From positions 7,129 to 17,731 of the forward strand of contig JAJXXM010000128.1 of the NCBI GenBank assembly GCA_021781095.1: a stretch of 10,603 bases of DNA. The letters run 5' to 3'. A model generated the notes under the pieces. It was not told where the DNA came from. It worked only from the letters and a program-made list of their open reading frames with translations, and did not search any database. The translations under genes and the position numbers were made by a program. The DNA comes from a bacterium. GTDB taxonomy: Bacteria; Eremiobacterota; Eremiobacteria; Baltobacterales; Baltobacteraceae. Below are positions 1 to 5,816 of the stretch, piece after piece; positions within the stretch are counted from its first letter, which is position 1; every line of letters begins with the position of its first letter.

Positions 1-439
1 CGGTGGTACAGGCGGGAATGCCGTACTGCGAACGATAGACGTTCACATCGTTCTCGGCGTTCGGATCGTCGTAGGCATCGACGATCGCCACGGTCTGTCC
101 GCTTCCGGCCGTCGTCGACGGGAAGGAGTACGCCGAGCGAAGATCGCTCGGGCCGTATCCGGCGGGCGTCGTCGAGGTACCGCCGGGACGGCCCATCGGT
201 ACCCGCATCGAGGCGTCGACCGGCGCGCCGACATCGGTGCGCATGAGCGCAAAGCAACGCGAATAGCCGACCGGCACGGGGCCGCCGCACGATTCGACGA
301 CGTTACTGGGGAGCATGGGCTGCGACGGCAACGAGGCCGTCGGCGAGAGGGGCGTCATCCCGGTCGAGCCGTTCCCCGAACAGGCAGCGAGGGCGACGAG
401 CGCGGCAACGGCGAGCGCTCGTGAGAGGCGTTGATACAC
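1..439 (-). CDS. S53 (sedolisin-type) peptidase, lipoprotein-like, N-terminal part only
   Basis: This is a partial gene running off the left edge; 146 residues are visible. The first 20 residues form a lipoprotein signal: a basic start (YQRLSR), a hydrophobic stretch and a lipobox LAAC with Cys20, so the enzyme is probably secreted and lipid-anchored. A low-complexity Ser/Thr/Pro/Gly linker follows. From about residue 94 the sequence matches the start of secreted sedolisin domains: GYGPSDLRSAY, then GQTVAIVDAYDDP (114-126) and VYRSQYGIPACT. The known catalytic Glu/Asp pair (E-x-x-L-D context) and the nucleophilic Ser (SGTS context) would lie beyond the window, so activity cannot be judged. 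I chose the GTG start at 437-439 because GGAG lies 8 nt upstream. An in-frame ATG at 475 would put 12 polar residues before the signal and lacks such a site. The family call is sound; substrate and pH optimum are unknown. Confidence 0.82.
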   Translation of the reverse strand, partial: MYQRLSRALAVAALVALAACSGNGSTGMTPLSPTASLPSQPMLPSNVVESCGGPVPVGYSRCFALMRTDVGAPVDASMRVPMGRPGGTSTTPAGYGPSDLRSAYSFPSTTAGSGQTVAIVDAYDDPNAENDVNVYRSQYGIPACTT

Positions 440-492
440 GTAGTCATCTCCACAAGATTCAGTGATGAAACGCATCCGAGAGCGCAGCAGAA

Positions 493-510
493 CGTTAAGG
501 ATGCGTTAAG
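493..510. promoter_or_regulatory. 11-bp-period direct repeat CGTTAAG, possible response-regulator box
   Basis: The plus strand shows CGTTAAG-GATG-CGTTAAG, two exact 7-mers whose starts are 11 bp apart. Read toward the S53 gene (minus strand) this is CTTAACG-N4-CTTAACG. It ends about 54 bp before the GTG start. Tandem half-sites one helical turn apart are typical of OmpR/PhoB-family response regulators, which bind as head-to-tail dimers. The repeat is visible in the sequence; the binding role is inferred from spacing and position, and no regulator gene is nearby. Confidence 0.4.
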
Positions 511-523
511 TCGTAGATGCGAC

Positions 524-552
524 AAAACGCTCCTTCCTCCTCTCGCAGAGCG
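524..552 (-). terminator. Weak terminator-like hairpin after the M48-like gene
   Basis: On the minus strand CGCTC (552-548) can pair with GAGCG (532-528) and is followed by TTTT (527-524). Inside the 15-nt loop, CTCT-GCG-AGAG can form a small second hairpin. It lies about 30 bp downstream of the M48-like stop codon and upstream of the S53 start, where a terminator is expected. The stem is short and the U-run is only four long, so the call is tentative. Confidence 0.28.
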
Positions 553-582
553 CGCGTCCGTCGCGCCTTTATTTAAGGACGA

Positions 583-1872
583 TTAAGAAGGGGAACGGCA
601 GGGGTCGGGGCGCCCCTCGATCGCGGCGATGCGCGAGCCAAGCGGCGGATGCGGATCGACGAAGAACAGGGCGCCCGCGCTCGGGCAGAGCCCCTCGACG
701 CGGTGGTCGCCCTGCCGCACCAAGGCGCGCACGGCGGCGGCGGGATCGTGCGTGACCGCGAGCGCCGCCCGGTCGGCGGAAACGGCTTCCGAGCGTCGCA
801 CCGCGAGATCGACCGGAGCGATCGCGGCATAGGCGAGCACCAAAAGTGCGGCGAGCAACGCGACGCGCGAGAGAGGATCGTCGTCGCGCCGCACGCCGAG
901 CCGTTCGGAGAGCACGACGGCGATTGCGACGCCGAGCAGGACCAGGACGAGATCGATCGCGGTGCGGCGCACCGGGAAACGTGCCGCAAGCATCGCATCG
1001 ACGCGCGCTAACAAGAAGGCGCGTTCGCGGAACGAGTACGCCCGTTCGATCGAGAGCGACGCGAGAATTTCGCGCGTCGCAAAGATGCCGACCGGAACGA
1101 CGCGATCCATAAGGCCTGCGTAATCGGCCTGCGCGACGCGAATGGGAACGTCGTGCAAGCCGAACGAACGCGCGAGCGCGCGGTTCTCGGTCGTCAATTG
1201 CACCGACCGCTCGTGGTGCGGCCAGAGGACGGGCACCACGACGACCGGATAGAGCATGCCGCCGAGAAATGCGGCGATCGCGAGTATCGCCGCCGTCGGC
1301 ACGTACCAGCGCTTCGTGCGGGCGAGTAAGCGAAACACGATTGCGAGCAACGCGCCGCCGACGAGCATCGCGGTCACGGTTCCGAGCAGCCAGATCCAGA
1401 GCCACTCGGCACCGAGGACCTCGGAACGTCCGAGCGCGCGGTCGAGCCGGTAGCGCGCGTAGTTGGGAATCAGCCCCGCGATTCGAAGCGCCGCGGCGAT
1501 GCAAGCACCCATCGCAAACTCCGCAGCGGCATCGCCACGCATCCTTCGGCGTACCGCATCGCGCAGGCGCGCCGCATTTCCCGAGCTCCAGAGATAGAGC
1601 AACGTGAAAAATTCCGCGCCGGTGACGACGATCCAGAGCGGCAGGCGCCACCGCAGCAGACGGTGCGCCGCAGCGCTCCGTTCCGGGTCGAGCAGGTGCC
1701 GGATCGGCGTCGCGATGAGACGACGATCGGAGACGGCGTCGAGCTGCCGATCGAGCGCGTCGGGGCGGTACTCGCGAGCGCAGAGTGCGTGCGGGGCGAG
1801 GACGAGTGCGAGGAGGAAGCAGCTCGCGACGATACGCACGACCCGGGAGGTTAGCGACATAGGGCGGGGCAT
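583..1872 (-). CDS. Multi-pass membrane protein, degenerate Ste24/M48 peptidase (likely pseudoprotease)
   Basis: The protein has 429 residues: an N-terminal signal or membrane segment (about 11-32), then about six further hydrophobic segments (near 76-95, 118-137, 156-183, 193-217, 303-322 and 335-355). The order of elements matches the CAAX-protease Ste24 group of M48: a YPVVVVPVLWP segment (208-218) like the family's P-x-x-x-x-P-L-F region, a LARSFGL/PIRVAQAD stretch (233-250), and a C-terminal HPPLGSRIAAIE (408-419) like the family's HPPL-x-x-R-I. The zinc motif HExxH is absent; the matching place reads LLARVDAML (287-295). The downstream Glu ligand region (E-x-x-x-D) reads SEAVSAD (361-367), with Glu out of register by one. 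All three zinc ligands therefore appear lost, and a non-catalytic role is likely. The ATG lies 21 bp after the GGDEF gene, suggesting one transcript. A second in-frame ATG is at codon 5; neither has a clear ribosome site. Confidence 0.75.
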   Translation of the reverse strand: MPRPMSLTSRVVRIVASCFLLALVLAPHALCAREYRPDALDRQLDAVSDRRLIATPIRHLLDPERSAAAHRLLRWRLPLWIVVTGAEFFTLLYLWSSGNAARLRDAVRRRMRGDAAAEFAMGACIAAALRIAGLIPNYARYRLDRALGRSEVLGAEWLWIWLLGTVTAMLVGGALLAIVFRLLARTKRWYVPTAAILAIAAFLGGMLYPVVVVPVLWPHHERSVQLTTENRALARSFGLHDVPIRVAQADYAGLMDRVVPVGIFATREILASLSIERAYSFRERAFLLARVDAMLAARFPVRRTAIDLVLVLLGVAIAVVLSERLGVRRDDDPLSRVALLAALLVLAYAAIAPVDLAVRRSEAVSADRAALAVTHDPAAAVRALVRQGDHRVEGLCPSAGALFFVDPHPPLGSRIAAIEGRPDPCRSPS

Positions 1873-1893
1873 TCGCCGGGTATCGCGAGCCGC

Positions 1894-2970
1894 CTAGCGG
1901 TAGAGCGCGGAGTCCCGGCCGTCCAGGGCAAAACTCACCCGGTCGCGCCCCGCGTTCTTTCCGGCATACATCGCCCGGTCGGCGCGTTCCAAAAGCGCCG
2001 CCGCCGTTCGCGCGTCGAACGGATATGCGGCGACGCCGATACTCGCCGTCACGCGTAACGGAATCCCGAAGTCGTGCGCGCGCACCGCATCGCAAAACTC
2101 TTGCGCTCGTTCGATCGCGAGCGTTTTCGAAATGCCGATCAAGGCGGCGCAAAATTCGTCGCCGCCGTTGCGCGCGACAAAATCCGTCCGCGCGACCGCA
2201 TGCGCGCGAAGCAACTCGGCCATCTGTTGCAACACGCGATCGCCGACGGCGTGCCCGAACGTATCGTTCACTTCCTTAAACCGATCGGTATCGACGAACC
2301 AAAGTGCGATTTTTCCGCCCGCGCATTCTTCGGCGAGCGCTCGCGCGAGCCGTTCGCGAAACGCGCGCGGCGTCAGCAGCCCAGTCAGTCCGTCGTAGAG
2401 GCTCCGCGCGAGATCCCGCTCGCGCTCGCAGGCTAACGCGAACGGCACCGCTATCTCCGCCGCGAGCGCACAATGCCTTTCGAGCGAGCGGTGCGCGTGC
2501 CGTTGCGCGAAGCCGCAATACAGAACTGCGATCGGCGCCTCTTTATCGATCAACGGCACCGCGCACCCGCTCCGTTCGGTCGGCAGGAGCGGCGGTAGAT
2601 CGTTCGAGGTAAAAACGGCGTGTCGCGCGGACCACGCATGGGCGACCAGGGCGCTCGAGTCGTCCAAACGCACGCGCATCTCCATCGCGTGTTCGACGTC
2701 GTGCCCGAATCGTTGACGGCATCGCAACTCCTCTCCGGCGGAAACGAAAAGCAGGATATTTTCACCGTTCTTACGGTCGTCGAGCGCACGTTCGGCAAAG
2801 CTTCGAACGACGGCCTCGGGCCCTTCGCGGATCGCAGCGACCGCAGAGCGGAGCAACTGCATCCCGTCGAGCTCCTCCGACGCGCCGCCGCTCTCGCAGC
2901 GAGCGGGTGCGCTACGATTACCGAGGGTCGCCAGGAGCGCGAGGGCGTTCCCGAAAAAGATGCTCGTCAT
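1894..2970 (-). CDS. GAF-GGDEF diguanylate cyclase
   Basis: Predicted to make cyclic-di-GMP from two GTP. With the start used here the protein has 358 residues: a short hydrophobic N-terminus (MTSIFFGNALALLATLG), a GAF-like sensor region (about 37-175), then a GGDEF domain (about 190-345). The cyclase domain has the expected DGLTGLL entry motif (193-199), the metal-binding segment FVDTDRFKEVND (225-236) and an intact signature RNGGDEF (GGDEF at 269-273). The product-inhibition I-site (RxxD five residues before the signature) reads ARTD, so the key Arg is missing and feedback inhibition may be weak. I chose ATG 2970 because GGAGG lies 4 nt upstream. An in-frame upstream ATG at 3045 would add 25 residues and run deeper into the divergent gene. 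The gene is followed closely by the M48-like gene. The GAF ligand is unknown. Confidence 0.88.
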   Translation of the reverse strand: MTSIFFGNALALLATLGNRSAPARCESGGASEELDGMQLLRSAVAAIREGPEAVVRSFAERALDDRKNGENILLFVSAGEELRCRQRFGHDVEHAMEMRVRLDDSSALVAHAWSARHAVFTSNDLPPLLPTERSGCAVPLIDKEAPIAVLYCGFAQRHAHRSLERHCALAAEIAVPFALACERERDLARSLYDGLTGLLTPRAFRERLARALAEECAGGKIALWFVDTDRFKEVNDTFGHAVGDRVLQQMAELLRAHAVARTDFVARNGGDEFCAALIGISKTLAIERAQEFCDAVRAHDFGIPLRVTASIGVAAYPFDARTAAALLERADRAMYAGKNAGRDRVSFALDGRDSALYR

Positions 2971-4384
2971 GCAGCCTCCGATGCACGACGTTCCCGGCAG
3001 CGGGGCGACCCGGACATTTTCACAGGACGATCTGCGCCGCGCCAATCAAGAGGCGTTACGCCTTCGCGCTCGCGGCGATCTTCGCGGCGCGCTCGCACTC
3101 CTCGACACAGCGAGCGAGCAGTCACCTCCGGTCGCCGAAATTTTTTCAAATCGCGGTTTTATCGCCGCCGAGCTCGGCGAGCGCGAGCGCGCGCGCGAGT
3201 CGTACGCCCGCGCCGTCGAACTCGATCCGCACCTGCTCGCCGCGCGGTTGGGATACGGCGCCGAACTCTACGCCGCCGGCGATTTGGAGGGAGCCCGTTC
3301 GCAGTATCGTCTCGCGCTCGGCATCGATGAAGAGAACTTGGTCGCGCACCTCGCCATGTACGAACTCGAACAGCAGCTCGGAAACCGAGCGAAGGCGCTG
3401 GCGCATCAAAAACGCGCGCTCGCCGCGCAGCAACTCTTCAGCTCGATCGCACCGAAGGAGCGGCGACGCGTTCTCGCGCTCTGCGCGCCGGGGGATTGGT
3501 TCGCCAATACGCCGCTCGAATACCTCGTCGACCGAGAGACCACGACGCTCCACAAGCTCTTTCTCACCGCTCCCGAAAAACTGGCGGCACTCTCGCTCCC
3601 GGAGTACGACGCACTCTTTAACGCAATCGGCGAATCGAGCGAGAACGTCGAGACGCTTTTGCTCGCCGAACTGGTCGCGAAAATGCTCGGCCGCCCGATC
3701 CTCAACAATCCACTCCGCGTGCTCGAGACCAACCGCGTGCGCTGCGCTCGGCTCGCGGCACGGATCGCCGACTGCAACGCTCCCGAAACCCTCGAGCGTT
3801 CGCGAGAGGCGCTTCAATCCGAGGAGATCGATCGCCCGACGATCGTGCGACCGGTCGATTCGCATGCCGGGAAGGGTGCGCGCCGCATCGAGACGACCGC
3901 CGAGTTACGGGGATATCTCGGAGAAACCCCGGGCGAACGTTTCTTTCTCACGCCGTGGGTCGATTACGCGTCGCCCGACGGTTTTTTCCGTAAATACCGC
4001 CTGGTCGCCGTCGACGGCGAAATATTCCCCTATCATCTCGCGATCTCGTCGAACTGGATGGTCCATTATTACAGCTCGGAGATGAAGGCCGAGCAATGGA
4101 TGCGCGATGAGGAGCGCGCCTTTCTCGAAGACTGGCGCGCCGTTTTCCCGGCGGCCGCCGCCACCGCGCTCGAACGTCTCGTCGAATCGCTCGCCCTCGA
4201 CTACGTCGGATTCGACTGTTCGATCGACCGCGAGGGACGTCTCTTACTGTTTGAAGCGGATCCCGCGATCATCGTGCATTTGACCGACGATCGAGAGCTC
4301 TTCGCCTATAAATATCAACACGTTCCAAAAATATTTCGCGCGTTCGAGCGCTTGATCGATCGGCAACATGCTCGACCCGCGTGA
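2960..4384 (+). CDS. TPR-repeat protein with C-terminal ATP-grasp domain
   Basis: The protein has 474 residues with this start. Residues about 24-159 hold roughly four tetratricopeptide repeats (for example SNRGFIAAELGERERARESY, then AVELDPH), suggesting a protein-binding scaffold. Residues about 215-470 resemble a glutathione-synthetase/RimK-like ATP-grasp fold: NNPLRVLETNR (249-259), a phosphate-binding stretch IVRPVDSHAGKGA (295-307), RKYRLVAVDGEIFPYHLAIS (344-363), WMVHYY (366-371), and a metal-binding end LDYVGFD (413-419) and LLFEADP (429-435). ATP-grasp enzymes join a carboxylate to an amine or thiol; the substrate here is unknown. In relatives the last motif is normally E-x-N, whereas here it is E-A-D (E432, D434). 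The stop overlaps the decarboxylase start by 17 bp. The start is uncertain: ATGs at 2960, 2969 and 2981 are in frame and none has a good ribosome site (a GAGGG lies 14 nt before 2960). Confidence 0.8.
   Translation: MLVMQPPMHDVPGSGATRTFSQDDLRRANQEALRLRARGDLRGALALLDTASEQSPPVAEIFSNRGFIAAELGERERARESYARAVELDPHLLAARLGYGAELYAAGDLEGARSQYRLALGIDEENLVAHLAMYELEQQLGNRAKALAHQKRALAAQQLFSSIAPKERRRVLALCAPGDWFANTPLEYLVDRETTTLHKLFLTAPEKLAALSLPEYDALFNAIGESSENVETLLLAELVAKMLGRPILNNPLRVLETNRVRCARLAARIADCNAPETLERSREALQSEEIDRPTIVRPVDSHAGKGARRIETTAELRGYLGETPGERFFLTPWVDYASPDGFFRKYRLVAVDGEIFPYHLAISSNWMVHYYSSEMKAEQWMRDEERAFLEDWRAVFPAAAATALERLVESLALDYVGFDCSIDREGRLLLFEADPAIIVHLTDDRELFAYKYQHVPKIFRAFERLIDRQHARPA
2975..2979 (-). 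promoter_or_regulatory. Ribosome binding site that sets the GGDEF start
   Basis: GGAGG on the minus strand lies 4 nt upstream of the ATG at 2970-2968. It is one of the strongest Shine-Dalgarno matches in the window and argues for this start over the upstream ATG at 3045. It lies inside the 5' end of the divergent TPR/ATP-grasp gene. Confidence 0.6.
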
Positions 4385-5816
4385 TTGGGAGGCGTTTCGA
4401 GCCGCCGCGCACCAAGCACTCGACGACGCCGTCGATTTTCTCCGCGACGTGCGCGAGCGCCCGGCGTGGCAAGAGATGCCCGAGAGCGCGAAGGAGCGAC
4501 TACGCGAAGCGTTACCGCGCGCGCCGAGCGAATTTTCCGATGTCTATCGCACGTTCGTAGAAACGATCCTCCCTTACACCGGCGGTAATATCCATCCGCG
4601 CTTTTTTGGCTGGGTTCAGGGCACGGGAACGCCGAGCGGGGCGATCGCCGAAATGCTGGCGGCAACGATGAACGCCAACGTCGGCGGCCGGAATCACGGA
4701 GCCGTGTACGTCGAACGCCAGGTGATCGATTGGTCGCGCGAGCTCTTCGGCTTTCCGCGCGAGGCGACCGGCGTTTTGACGACCGGCGCGTCGGAGGCGA
4801 ATCTCATCGGCGTTCTGGTCGCGCGCACCCGCGCGTTGGGCGGCGAGGTGCGCGAACGCGGCCTCGATCCGCAACGCACGCGGATTACCGGGTATGCGTC
4901 GGCGGCGACGCACGGATGCGTGCGTCGCGCCTTCGAAATCGCGGGAATCGGCAGCGAGGCGCTCCGCATCCTCCCCACCGACGGGCGGCAACGCATCGAT
5001 ATCGCAGCGCTCCGGGAGCGCATCGCGAGCGATCGGTCCGCGGGCGCGCGCCCGTTTCTCATCGTCGCCAACGCCGGCACCGTCGACGTCGGCGCGATCG
5101 ATCCGCTCGACGAACTCGCATCGATCGCTCGGAGCGAAGATTGCCACCTCCACGTGGACGGCGCTTTCGGGGCGCTCGCGATGCTCTCGTCGGTCCTGCG
5201 CGAGCGGCTGAAGGGCATCGAGCGCGCCGATTCGATCGCCTTCGATTTCCATAAATGGGCGCACGCTCCGTACGATGTCGGCTGCGTTCTCGTGCGCGAC
5301 GGCGAAGCGCACCGGGCGACCTTCGCCTCCGAGGGCCCCTACCTCACGCGTATGACGCGCGGGCTCGCCAGCGCGACGCCGTGGTTTACCGACTACATTC
5401 CGGAACTCTCACGCTCGTTTCGCGCGCTGAAGGTGTGGTTCGCGCTCAAAGAGCACGGCGCCGATCGTATCGCCGCCGCGATCGAACGAAACGTCGAACA
5501 AGCGAAGCGTCTTGGAGCGTCGATCGACGCGGACGCCCGGTTCGAGTTACTCGCGCCGGTGGGTTTGAATGTCGTCTGCTTTCGCTATCGTCCGCAAGGG
5601 CTCGACGAAGCCGGTCTCGATGCGTTCAACGACGAGTTAGTCATCCGCGTGCAAGAGAGCGGCATCGCCGTCGTTTCCTCGACGAGTATCGGCGGAAAAC
5701 GCGCCTTGCGTGCGTGCTTCGTCAACCATCGCACGACCGAGGACGATCTCCGCGTGCTGCTCGACGGAATTCGCGAACTCGGGGCGACGCTCGCTCGAGA
5801 GCGAGCGCTAGGGTAG
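4368..5816 (+). CDS. Group II PLP-dependent amino-acid decarboxylase
   Basis: A complete 482-residue enzyme of PLP fold type I, group II decarboxylase family (aromatic-amino-acid, glutamate and related decarboxylases); it would convert an amino acid to an amine and CO2. Visible landmarks are the substrate-side HPRFFGW (76-82) and MNANVGG (101-107), the phosphate-binding TTGASEAN (138-145), H182 in a THGC context that probably stacks on the cofactor ring, NAGT (235-238), HVDGAFG with D264 for the pyridine nitrogen, and FDFHKW with the Schiff-base lysine K296. All key residues are present, so the enzyme is probably active. Which amino acid it uses cannot be read from the sequence. The start overlaps the end of the TPR/ATP-grasp gene by 17 bp in another frame, implying coupled translation and a joint role. 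The 3' end overlaps the convergent glmU by 9 bp. Confidence 0.92.
   Translation: MLDPRDWEAFRAAAHQALDDAVDFLRDVRERPAWQEMPESAKERLREALPRAPSEFSDVYRTFVETILPYTGGNIHPRFFGWVQGTGTPSGAIAEMLAATMNANVGGRNHGAVYVERQVIDWSRELFGFPREATGVLTTGASEANLIGVLVARTRALGGEVRERGLDPQRTRITGYASAATHGCVRRAFEIAGIGSEALRILPTDGRQRIDIAALRERIASDRSAGARPFLIVANAGTVDVGAIDPLDELASIARSEDCHLHVDGAFGALAMLSSVLRERLKGIERADSIAFDFHKWAHAPYDVGCVLVRDGEAHRATFASEGPYLTRMTRGLASATPWFTDYIPELSRSFRALKVWFALKEHGADRIAAAIERNVEQAKRLGASIDADARFELLAPVGLNVVCFRYRPQGLDEAGLDAFNDELVIRVQESGIAVVSSTSIGGKRALRACFVNHRTTEDDLRVLLDGIRELGATLARERALG
5788..5807. terminator. GC-rich perfect hairpin at the convergent 3' ends
   Basis: CGCTCGCTC and GAGCGAGCG form a perfect 9-bp inverted repeat separated by two bases (in practice about a 7-bp stem with a 6-nt loop). 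It lies in the last codons of the decarboxylase gene and directly after the glmU stop codon on the opposite strand. The position suits a bidirectional transcription barrier between convergent operons. Neither side has a T-run, so it is not a classic intrinsic terminator; it could also protect mRNA 3' ends or be a by-product of Glu/Arg/Ala codons. Confidence 0.35.

Larger units (their letters stand above)
440..582. other. Intergenic gap upstream of the S53 gene
   Basis: This is the only non-coding stretch longer than about 50 bp in the window. It separates the 3' end of the M48-like gene from the start of the S53 gene, both on the minus strand. It holds a ribosome binding site (GGAG, 448-451, minus strand), an 11-bp-period direct repeat (493-510) and a weak terminator-like hairpin (524-552). 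It is more AT-rich than the flanking genes. I could not find a convincing -35/-10 pair, but the S53 promoter should lie here. Confidence 0.6.

Noticed and set aside
548..574. Terminator-like hairpin on the plus strand (GCGCG-TCCGT-CGCGC, then CTTTATTT)
   Set aside because: No plus-strand gene ends nearby; both flanking genes are on the minus strand.
571..587. A second TTAAG direct repeat (period 10) at the end of the M48-like gene
   Set aside because: It includes the stop codon region, the copies are short and the spacing differs from the 493-510 repeat; probably chance.
569..2152. A 527-codon minus-strand frame across the M48-like gene and the end of the GGDEF gene
   Set aside because: It is Arg/Ala/Pro-rich with no recognisable domain and overlaps two genes with clear family matches; long open shadows are expected in GC-rich DNA.
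2907..4085. A 392-codon plus-strand frame over the TPR/ATP-grasp gene
   Set aside because: Its product is Ser/Arg-rich with no motif, while the overlapping frame has TPR and ATP-grasp motifs.
4512..5312. A 266-codon antisense frame inside the decarboxylase gene
   Set aside because: No recognisable motif; antisense to a gene with every catalytic residue.
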